64,000 bases of DNA from Alphaproteobacteria bacterium. GTDB taxonomy: Bacteria; Pseudomonadota; Alphaproteobacteria; Reyranellales; Reyranellaceae. The notes below the pieces were generated by a model, which worked only from the letters and a program-made list of their open reading frames with translations, did no database searches and was not told the origin of the DNA. The position numbers and the translations under genes were made by a program. How positions within the stretch are numbered: position 1 is the first letter of the stretch; the number at the start of each line of letters is the position of its first letter. Of this stretch, positions 57,995-64,000 are shown one piece after another. The stretch lies in NCBI GenBank assembly GCA_016869975.1, contig VGCZ01000024.1, forward strand, positions 1 to 64,000, in the 5' to 3' direction.

Positions 57995-59308
57995 TCACTT
58001 CGCGGCGTAGGGCGAGGTTGCCGGGAACGGCAACACCGCCTCGCGCTGCGCCTGGCTCTTGGGCCACACGATATGCGCCTGGTCGTCGATGTACTGCACG
58101 ATCACCGGGAAGGCGCGCGCGTTCTGGCCGGCCATCGGCGAGCCCTCGCCCTCGAACTTCACGCCGAAGCCCAGCATCGTGCCGCCTTCCTGCAGGTCGA
58201 CCTCGAGCGCCGCCTTGCGCAGCGCGTCGGCGTCGATGCCCCCGTGCTTGCTGATCGCGCGCGACAGCACCTCGGTGAAGAAGACATAGGCGTTCGAGGC
58301 CGCCATGCCGACATGTGCCGACTTGATGGTCGTGCCCGGCCGCGCCTTCTCGTACTCGGTGCCGACCATTGCGATCAGCGGCGGCAGCTTGGTGTCGAGC
58401 GCCTTCTGGTTGGCCTGCCAGATCGAGATCGGATCGACGTTGAAGAAGTGGTTGACGTCCTTGCCGAGCGCTTCCTTCAGCTTGTCGTAGACGCCGTAGC
58501 CGGCGCCGTGGCCGACCAGGGCGCTGAAGCGCAGGCCGCCCTCGCGCGCCTGGCGCAGGAACAGCGAGATGTCGGGGTTGTAGCCGGTGTGGAAGATCAC
58601 GTCGGGTCGCGCACGGCGCAGTTTGGTGACGAGCGCCGACAGATCGGGCGCGGTCGAGGCGTAACCCTCCTTCAGCACCATCTGGAAGCCGGCCTTCTTG
58701 GCGCCTTCCTCGTTACCCTTCGCGACGTCGACGCCATAAGCGCCGTCCTCGTGGATGATCGCCACGCGCAGGTCCTTGGGATCCTTGCCGAACTTGGACT
58801 GGCTGTGCGCGGCGATGAACTCCATCGACGTCAGGCCGAACTGCCGCCCGCTGGGCTGGGTGCGGAAGACATACTTGAGATTGCGGTTCTCGAGCACCGC
58901 CGAGGAGATGCAGGTGGTGATCCACATGAACTTCTTCATCTGCTCGACGCGCGCCGCCGCCGGCACGCACTGCGCCGAGGAGAAGAAGCCGAGCAGCATG
59001 TCGACCTTTTCCTGCTCGACCAGGCGCACCGCTTCGTTGATCGCGACGTCGGGCTTGCTCTGCGCGTCGGCGTAGATCGCCTCGATCTTGTAGCCGCCGA
59101 CGCCACCCTGCTTGATGAAGTGGTCGATCATGATCTTGGCGCCCAGTGCGTGCAGCTCGGAGCCGCCGCCGGCCAGCGGGCCGGTGTAGTCGTAGATCAC
59201 GCCGATCTTGAGCTTCTTCTCCTGCGCCTGGGCGATGCCCGCCGCGCCCAAAGTCAGGGCGGCGATGGCCACGCCACCCAACAGCCGGCCGAACGTACGC
59301 TTCATCAT
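57995..59308 (-). CDS. branched-chain amino acid-type ABC transporter substrate-binding protein
   Basis: 437 residues from the ATG at 59308 (a second ATG is one codon on; GGAGG upstream). Signal peptide LLGGVAIAALTLGAAGIAQA with cleavage after AQA. Periplasmic binding-protein type 1 (Peripla_BP_6): KIGVIYDYTGPLAGGGSELH, DMLLGFFSSAQCVPAAAR, and AIIHEDGAYGVDVAKG. First gene of the operon. Ligand could be branched-chain amino acids, amides or aromatic acids. Confidence 0.93.
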   Translation of the reverse strand: MMKRTFGRLLGGVAIAALTLGAAGIAQAQEKKLKIGVIYDYTGPLAGGGSELHALGAKIMIDHFIKQGGVGGYKIEAIYADAQSKPDVAINEAVRLVEQEKVDMLLGFFSSAQCVPAAARVEQMKKFMWITTCISSAVLENRNLKYVFRTQPSGRQFGLTSMEFIAAHSQSKFGKDPKDLRVAIIHEDGAYGVDVAKGNEEGAKKAGFQMVLKEGYASTAPDLSALVTKLRRARPDVIFHTGYNPDISLFLRQAREGGLRFSALVGHGAGYGVYDKLKEALGKDVNHFFNVDPISIWQANQKALDTKLPPLIAMVGTEYEKARPGTTIKSAHVGMAASNAYVFFTEVLSRAISKHGGIDADALRKAALEVDLQEGGTMLGFGVKFEGEGSPMAGQNARAFPVIVQYIDDQAHIVWPKSQAQREAVLPFPATSPYAAK

Positions 59309-59345
59309 GATGTCCTCCCGGGCGACTCAGCGCCGAATTCTTGTT

Positions 59346-59408
59346 GGCGTGATCACACGGGCTGGACACCGCAATGTCAAGCGCCGTGGCCGGTCCGCTG
59401 ATCACGCC
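59346..59408. promoter_or_regulatory. 10-bp inverted repeat upstream of the Liv operon
   Basis: Perfect arms GGCGTGATCA (59346-59355) and TGATCACGCC (59399-59408), 43 bp apart, in the promoter region of the Liv binding-protein gene (minus) and next to the tRNA gene (plus). Candidate operator with looping geometry; no regulator consensus recognised. Confidence 0.4.
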
Positions 59409-59426
59409 GCGAAAAACAGCCAAACA

Positions 59427-59455
59427 TTTCGTTCCCGTTATCAGCGGGTTATACT
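59427..59455 (+). promoter_or_regulatory. possible tRNA-Thr promoter
   Basis: TATACT at 59450-59455 is a good -10 hexamer 9 bp before the tRNA 5' end. The -35 partner at 59427-59432 (TTTCGT, 17-bp spacing) is weak. Position fits a tRNA promoter with a very short leader. Confidence 0.35.
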
Positions 59456-59463
59456 CCACGCAC

Positions 59464-59538
59464 GCCGGGTTAGCTCAGAGGTAGAGCAACCGCCTTGTAA
59501 GCGGTAGGTCGTCGGTTCAATTCCGACACCCGGCACCA
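59464..59538 (+). tRNA. tRNA-Thr (anticodon TGT)
   Basis: A 75-nt cloverleaf: acceptor GCCGGGT / ACCCGGC, D arm GCTCAGAGGTAGAGC, anticodon arm ACCGC-CTTGTAA-GCGGT with anticodon TGT reading ACA, T arm with GGTTCAATTCC, discriminator A and an encoded CCA at 59536-59538. It lies between the Liv operon (minus) and the glycosyltransferase cluster (plus). No repeated tRNA 3' end is seen elsewhere in the window, so no island attachment site is supported. Confidence 0.95.
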
Positions 59539-59588
59539 GACGCGCGGCCGACGGTCCCCTCCCGGCGGTGCCAACGCGAGGACACAAC

Positions 59589-60827
59589 GTGCCGGAAACC
59601 GGCGCCAAGAAGATCAGCGTCGCCTATCTGGTGACGCATCCCATCCAGTATCAGGCGCCGCTTCTGCGCGCGATCGCGGCCGACCGCGATATCTATCTCA
59701 AGGTCTTCTTCGCCACGGATTTCTCCGCCCGCGCCTTCCACGATCCCGAGTTCGGCCGCGCCGTCGAGTGGGATGTGCCGCTGCTCGAGGGCTACGAGTC
59801 CGAGGTGCTGCCGACCTGGCCGGGCACGCGCTATCCCGGCGGTGCCTATTTCGACGCCTGGCGACCGTTCAGCCGCGGCCTGCGCCGGCGGCTGCGCGCG
59901 GGACGGTTCGACGCGCTTTGGATCCACGGCTACGCGCGCCTGCCGCACATCGCAGCGATGTTGGCGGCCAAATCCGCGGGCGTGCGCGTGCTGCTGCGCG
60001 ACGAGACCAACGCCATCGGCCAGGCGCGCTCGGGCACCCGCTTCTTCGCCAAGCGCGCGCTGTTCGGGGTGATCGACCTGATGGTCGATCGCTACCTCAC
60101 CATCGGTGCGCTGAACGAGGCGCACTACCGCGACCTCGGCATCGATCCGGCGAAGTTCACGCCGATGGGCTACGCCGTCGACAACGACTGGTTCCAGGCG
60201 CGCATGGCGGAGGCGGCGGCAGGGCGCGAGACGCTGCGCCGATCGCTGGGCCTCGCCCCGGGCCGGCCGATCGCGCTCTACGCCGCCAAGCTGATCGACC
60301 GCAAGGCGCCGCTCGATCTGGTCGAGGCTTTCGCCGCGGCGACACGCGCGCGCGACGCGGTGCTGCTGATGGCAGGCGACGGCGAGCTGCGCGCCGCGGT
60401 CGAGGCGCGGGTCGCCGCGCTGGGCGCGAGCGAGCGCATCCGATTGCTGGGTTTCCAGCCGCAACGCCAGCTCGCCGCGCTCTACGATCTCTGCGACCTC
60501 TTCGTGCTGCCCTCCGAGCGCGAGACCTGGGGCCTGGTGGTCAACGAGGTGATGAACGCCGGCCGGCCGGTGATCGCCTCCGACCGCGTCGGCTCGGCGC
60601 GCGATCTGGTGCGAGACGATGTCAACGGCTTCGTCTACGCCTCCGGCGACATCGAGGCGCTGACAGCGCGTTTGCGCGAGGCGCTGGCCGATCCCGCGCG
60701 GCTCGCCGCCATGGGACGCGAAAGCCTGGGCATCATCGCCGGCTGGGGCTTCGCGCAGAATCTCGCCGGGCTGAAGTCGGCGCTGGCACGGCTGTTTCCC
60801 GATCGCGGCATCACGGTGCCGCCGTGA
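59589..60827 (+). CDS. glycosyltransferase family 4 protein
   Basis: 412 residues from a GTG at 59589 with GCGAGGA upstream. GT-B fold: N-terminal ISVAYLVTHPIQYQAPLLRA, C-terminal nucleotide-sugar domain with PIALYAAKLIDRKAPLDLVE, and E-x7-E in ETWGLVVNE followed by MNAGRPVIASDRVG. Transfers a sugar from a nucleotide donor to a polysaccharide or lipid acceptor at the cytoplasmic face. It begins a coupled three-gene plus-strand cluster just after the tRNA-Thr gene. Confidence 0.9.
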   Translation: MPETGAKKISVAYLVTHPIQYQAPLLRAIAADRDIYLKVFFATDFSARAFHDPEFGRAVEWDVPLLEGYESEVLPTWPGTRYPGGAYFDAWRPFSRGLRRRLRAGRFDALWIHGYARLPHIAAMLAAKSAGVRVLLRDETNAIGQARSGTRFFAKRALFGVIDLMVDRYLTIGALNEAHYRDLGIDPAKFTPMGYAVDNDWFQARMAEAAAGRETLRRSLGLAPGRPIALYAAKLIDRKAPLDLVEAFAAATRARDAVLLMAGDGELRAAVEARVAALGASERIRLLGFQPQRQLAALYDLCDLFVLPSERETWGLVVNEVMNAGRPVIASDRVGSARDLVRDDVNGFVYASGDIEALTARLREALADPARLAAMGRESLGIIAGWGFAQNLAGLKSALARLFPDRGITVPP

Positions 60828-62068
60828 GCCGGCGCCGCCTGCTCATCGCCCATCCCGGCGCGACCTCGCTGCTCTATCCGCTGGTCGCCCTGCTGCAGCG
60901 CATGGATCTCGAGGTGCGCTTCGAGACCTTGTTCTACGACCGGCCGGGCGACGCGCTGCATCGCCTCGCGCGAATCCTGCCGGGGTCGCCGGGGCGTACG
61001 CTGGCGCGCGAGCTGGGACGGCGCAGCCATCCCGACATCGATCCGACGCGCGTCGCCACCGCGCCCTTCTCCGAGCTGGTCCATATCGCGTCGGCGCGTC
61101 TGCTCTCGCCGGCGACGACCGCCTCGGTGCTGCGCTGGCGCAACGCACGCTTCGATCATCGCATCGCGGCGATGATCGAACGCGAGCGGCCGGATTTCTT
61201 CATCGGCTTCGACGGCTCCGCCGAGCGTAGCTTCGAGGCCTGCCGCGCGAGCGGCACGATTTCCCTGCTCTACCAGGCGATCGGCCATTTGCGCAGCGGC
61301 CTCGGTACGCTGATGGAGGAGCGCCGCCTGTCGCCGGAATTCGCCAGCGTATCCTTCGGCGACACATCGGAGGCGTGGATCGCGCGCAACACGCGCGAGG
61401 CGCTGCTGGCCGACCGCGTCGTCGTGCCGTCGGAGTATGTGCGCGACACCATGGTCGAGAACGGCCGCGATCCCCAGACCATCGACCTGCTGCCGTTTCC
61501 GATCGACGTGGCGCGTTTCACGCCGGCCAGCGCGCCGCGCGGCGACGGCAAGCTGCGCGCCCTCTTCGTCGGCCAGATCGGCCTGCGCAAGGGCGTGAAG
61601 TACATTCTCGAGGCCGCACGACAGCTGGCGCGACCCGACATCGAGGTCGTGCTGGTGGGCGGCATTGTCGACGGCGCCGATTGGCTGAAGCGATACGACG
61701 GCCTCTACCGCCACATCGCCAACGTACCCTACGCCGAAATGCCCGACATCTTCCGGTCGGCCGACGTTTTCGTCTTTCCCTCGCTGCACGAGGGCTCGGC
61801 GATGGCGGTGAACGAGGCGCTGGCCAGCGGCCTGCCGGTGATCGTCACGCCCAACGCCGGCGCCATCGCGCGCGACGGCGTCGAAGGCTTCATCGTGCCG
61901 CTGCGCGACACCACCGCCGTGGCCGACCGCTTGGCGCGCCTCGCCGACGATCCGGCGATGCGTCAACGCATGGGCGCCGCCGCGCGCCAGCGCGCCCAGG
62001 CGCACGACGCGTCGGCCTACGCGGCGCGGCTGGGCGCGCTGCTCGATCGCCTGAAGCCGCCGACGTGA
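60824..62068 (+). CDS. glycosyltransferase family 4 protein
   Basis: 414 residues from a GTG in a GTGA overlap with the preceding glycosyltransferase. GT-B fold: RRRLLIAHPGATSLLYPLVA at the start, then LRALFVGQIGLRKGVKYILE and E-x7-E in HEGSAMAVNEALASGLPVI. The N-terminal half (RWRNARFDHRIAAMI, SLLYQAIGHLRSG) is more divergent. Together with its neighbours it probably builds an exopolysaccharide or O-antigen repeat. Confidence 0.9.
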   Translation: MSRRRLLIAHPGATSLLYPLVALLQRMDLEVRFETLFYDRPGDALHRLARILPGSPGRTLARELGRRSHPDIDPTRVATAPFSELVHIASARLLSPATTASVLRWRNARFDHRIAAMIERERPDFFIGFDGSAERSFEACRASGTISLLYQAIGHLRSGLGTLMEERRLSPEFASVSFGDTSEAWIARNTREALLADRVVVPSEYVRDTMVENGRDPQTIDLLPFPIDVARFTPASAPRGDGKLRALFVGQIGLRKGVKYILEAARQLARPDIEVVLVGGIVDGADWLKRYDGLYRHIANVPYAEMPDIFRSADVFVFPSLHEGSAMAVNEALASGLPVIVTPNAGAIARDGVEGFIVPLRDTTAVADRLARLADDPAMRQRMGAAARQRAQAHDASAYAARLGALLDRLKPPT

Positions 62069-63264
62069 AACGGCTGCCCCTCGCGCTCGCCTGTCTGGCG
62101 CTGCCGGCGTTCGCCGCCTCGGTCTGGTTCGCTTTCGTGCGGCCGATCGAGCCGATCATGCCGTCCTATCTCGAGCTCGCCGAGGCGCTAAGTCGCGGCG
62201 AGACTGCGCGCGGCTTCGAGCCGCTGGGCTATCCGGCGCTGATCGCCGGCTGGCTGGGCGGCATCGAGCGCACGCTGCGCGTCGTGCACGCGCTGTGCCT
62301 GTGGGGTGTCTGGGCGATCGTCGCCTGGCTTGTGCTGCGCATGGCGACGCAGGATCGCGACGGCACGCGGCGCGGCCGGCCGTGGTGGCTGTGGGGGTGG
62401 ATCGCCTTCTGGCTGGCGACGATCTTCCTCAATCCCTATTTCCTGATCGGCCTGCCGCGCGTCAGCGACAGCGCCGTGAACATCCTGCTGATCGGCGCGG
62501 TCTTCGCCTGCGCGCTGGCCGCGCGCGAAGCGCGCTGGCGCGACTGGACGCTGGCGGGCCTGGCGCTGGGCTTCTTCGTCCTGGTGCGGCCCAATTCGAT
62601 CACGCTCATCGTCGCGCTCGCCGTCATCGCCTGGCTCGCGGGCACGCCGTGGTCGCGGCCGCTGGTTGCCGCAATCGCCGCGCTCGCCACCTTCGTGGCG
62701 CTGTCGTGGACCCTAACCGGCGCGCCCGCGTTCTGGCCCAAGAATGGCGGCTACAACCTCTTCGCCGGCAACAACCCGTTCGCCTACGCCGAGCTGGTCG
62801 GCAACCACAACGCCGAGTACTCGCTCGACAAGGGGCTGCGGTGGTGCGGCGTCGAGGGCGATCGCTACTCCGTGCCAGACGACGCCTATCTGCGCTGCAC
62901 GATCCGCTTCGTGGCCGAGAATCCCGGCGAGTTCGCCAAGCTTACGGCCTACAAGGCCTACTCCATGCTGTTCCGCCCCAACCTGAAGCTGGCGGACACC
63001 TTGCCGAAGATCGCCATCCAATACGCGATCCTGCTGCCGGCGCTGCTGTGGTGGGCGCTGTTCATTGTCAGCCACCGCTTCCGCGTCTCGCTGCCGGGCG
63101 TGTCGGGCTTCCTGTTCGTGCTGTCCTACGCCGCGCCGTTCGCGCTCACCAACGCCGATCCGCGTTTCCGCATCCCGCTCGACGTGGTCTACGCGATGTC
63201 CGCGCTAGCCTTCGCGCTGGGCGACCGCCTGCCGATCCGTCGCGCCTCCCGGTCGCGTTCCTAG
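62065..63264 (+). CDS. GT39/ArnT-like multi-pass membrane protein
   Basis: 399 residues from a GTG in a GTGA overlap with the preceding gene. About ten TM spans, with a long periplasmic segment (about 215-290: FWPKNGGYNLFAGNNPFAYA, GLRWCGVEGD) typical of GT-C membrane glycosyltransferase relatives. The canonical N-terminal Asp-Glu catalytic pair is not obvious (LELAEALSRGETARGFEPLG), so activity is uncertain. Its stop forms a CTAG overlap with the convergent ligase-like gene. Confidence 0.75.
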   Translation: MKRLPLALACLALPAFAASVWFAFVRPIEPIMPSYLELAEALSRGETARGFEPLGYPALIAGWLGGIERTLRVVHALCLWGVWAIVAWLVLRMATQDRDGTRRGRPWWLWGWIAFWLATIFLNPYFLIGLPRVSDSAVNILLIGAVFACALAAREARWRDWTLAGLALGFFVLVRPNSITLIVALAVIAWLAGTPWSRPLVAAIAALATFVALSWTLTGAPAFWPKNGGYNLFAGNNPFAYAELVGNHNAEYSLDKGLRWCGVEGDRYSVPDDAYLRCTIRFVAENPGEFAKLTAYKAYSMLFRPNLKLADTLPKIAIQYAILLPALLWWALFIVSHRFRVSLPGVSGFLFVLSYAAPFALTNADPRFRIPLDVVYAMSALAFALGDRLPIRRASRSRS

Positions 63265-64000
63265 CGGCCGGCGCCGTCGGGGGGCCGCCCGCCTGGTTCG
63301 AACCTCGGCAGGGCGGTCATGCGCTGTCCCATGGCCGGCTTGGCCCAGCGCACTGGCCGACGAACGTTAGGGACCGGTTGCGGCGCGCCCGGCGCCCAGG
63401 ATTGCGGCTGTCGCTGCGCATAAGCGCCGCGCCGTGCCGCGTCCTGCTGCAGCGTCGCTCGTTCAAGATAGGGCAGGCCCAGCACCAGGCCGATGGTGAG
63501 GTAGAAGTAGTAGTTCAGCGGCTCGACATCGAGCGTCCAGCCCTTGAACGACACCACGGCGCAAAATGCGATCATGGCGCAGCCGATCGAGGCGATGCTC
63601 TTGAAGCGCTCGAGCCTCATATGGGCGCGAATCTGCAGGCAGTAGAGAAACAGCATGCCGTAGCAGCCGATCAGGACGAAGAAGCCCAGCACGCCCAGCT
63701 CGACCACCGCCTTGCCGTAGAAGTTCTCGATGAAGGCGCCGCCATCAACCAGGAAGGCGAGCTCGGAGCGATCGAGCCCGTGACGCGCGGCGCCGGTGTT
63801 CGTGCCGGCGCCGAGACCGAACAGGCCGCCCTTCTCGACCGCGTCGAACAAGCCCTTGACGGCGAACTCCCTGCCATAGACCGAGGTCAGCGTCGCCACC
63901 TCGCTGGCTATGTTGGCGCCGTCGAGGCCGGATACGGCGAGGAACAGGCCCAGCCCGCCGACGATCATGACGACGTTCCAGAACATGCCCCGCGAGCGCA
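63261..64000 (-). CDS. O-antigen ligase/polymerase-like membrane protein, 5' part beyond window
   Basis: The C-terminal ~246 residues of a multi-pass membrane protein entering from the right window edge; an ATG at 63986 is in frame but coding continues upstream. Features: a large periplasmic loop with GAGTNTGAARHGLDRSELAFL and FYGKAVVELGVLGFF, then TM spans and a Pro/Arg-rich cytoplasmic tail. The layout (big loop then two or three TMs) fits WaaL/Wzy-type proteins. Convergent with the GT39-like gene with overlapping stops. Confidence 0.65.
   Translation of the reverse strand, partial: RSRGMFWNVVMIVGGLGLFLAVSGLDGANIASEVATLTSVYGREFAVKGLFDAVEKGGLFGLGAGTNTGAARHGLDRSELAFLVDGGAFIENFYGKAVVELGVLGFFVLIGCYGMLFLYCLQIRAHMRLERFKSIASIGCAMIAFCAVVSFKGWTLDVEPLNYYFYLTIGLVLGLPYLERATLQQDAARRGAYAQRQPQSWAPGAPQPVPNVRRPVRWAKPAMGQRMTALPRFEPGGRPPDGAGR

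Noticed and set aside
59464-63264. Genomic island inserted at tRNA-Thr
   Set aside because: No integrase, no duplicate of the tRNA 3' end in the window, and no visible composition change; glycosyltransferase genes next to a tRNA are not proof.

Overview
The window is a 64-kb piece of a high-GC chromosome, most likely from an alphaproteobacterium of the Rhodospirillales/Rhizobiales/Reyranella kind. The evidence is a MipZ-type division-site ATPase, a DUF1489 protein, an ALA synthase of the C4 (Shemin) haem pathway, an Flp pilin, an ECF sigma factor with a ChrR-type cupin anti-sigma factor, FnrL/FixK-type operators, and dense 1-4 bp gene overlaps. Placement below class level is inference. Nearly all sequence is coding. 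No gene-free stretch exceeds 300 bases, and no transposase, CRISPR array or rRNA was seen.

Layout: 1-2.6 kb carries ugd (cut by the window edge), galU and a membrane DnaJ protein. 2.7-8.9 kb carries a vWA protein, an MFS transporter, a HIT protein, mipZ, and a molybdopterin oxidoreductase with a VOC protein. 8.9-12.9 kb holds a GNAT acetyltransferase fused to a membrane ClpP-like domain, a tandem free-standing copy of the membrane-ClpP part, and an acyl-CoA synthetase. 12.9-16.3 kb carries a luciferase-like oxidoreductase with a small unknown partner, a GT39-like membrane protein and DUF1489. 16.6-23.8 kb is the alpha-2-macroglobulin/PBP1C pair. 23.9-32 kb holds a phage-like winged-helix gene, HMG-CoA lyase, three aminotransferases, a GST, a GDT1 transporter, a crotonase and a PhyH dioxygenase. 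32-39 kb has a universal stress protein and a complete peptide ABC transporter. 39-43.3 kb has an orphan Flp pilin, another class III aminotransferase, a LysR regulator and TauE. 43.4-50.4 kb has cytochrome c, a ferritin-like protein, anti-sigma/ECF sigma, hemA, an MFS transporter, a CDF transporter and pdxH. 50.6-54.6 kb is the fabI-aroC-unknown-AhpD-radical SAM run. 54.6-59.3 kb is a complete branched-chain amino acid ABC operon. tRNA-Thr(TGT) follows, and then a polysaccharide cluster: two GT4 glycosyltransferases, a GT39-like protein and an O-antigen-ligase-like protein cut by the window end.

Themes: both ends carry surface-polysaccharide genes (UDP-glucose/UDP-glucuronate supply on the left, glycosyl transfer and polymerisation on the right). 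Amino-acid and peptide uptake plus several PLP enzymes point to amino-acid-based metabolism. Two 14-bp boxes of the FNR/FnrL/FixK form lie before the universal stress protein gene and hemA, which suggests oxygen-responsive control. Palindromic repeats of at least two sequence families are scattered through the window. One supplies the stop codons of two convergent genes, one lies in frame inside pbpC, one lies inside the tail of the phage-like gene, and one supplies the ribosome binding site of a small membrane protein gene.

The most novel-looking items are the GNAT/3-TM/ClpP-like fusion with its tandem paralogue, and the palindromic elements that have become parts of genes.
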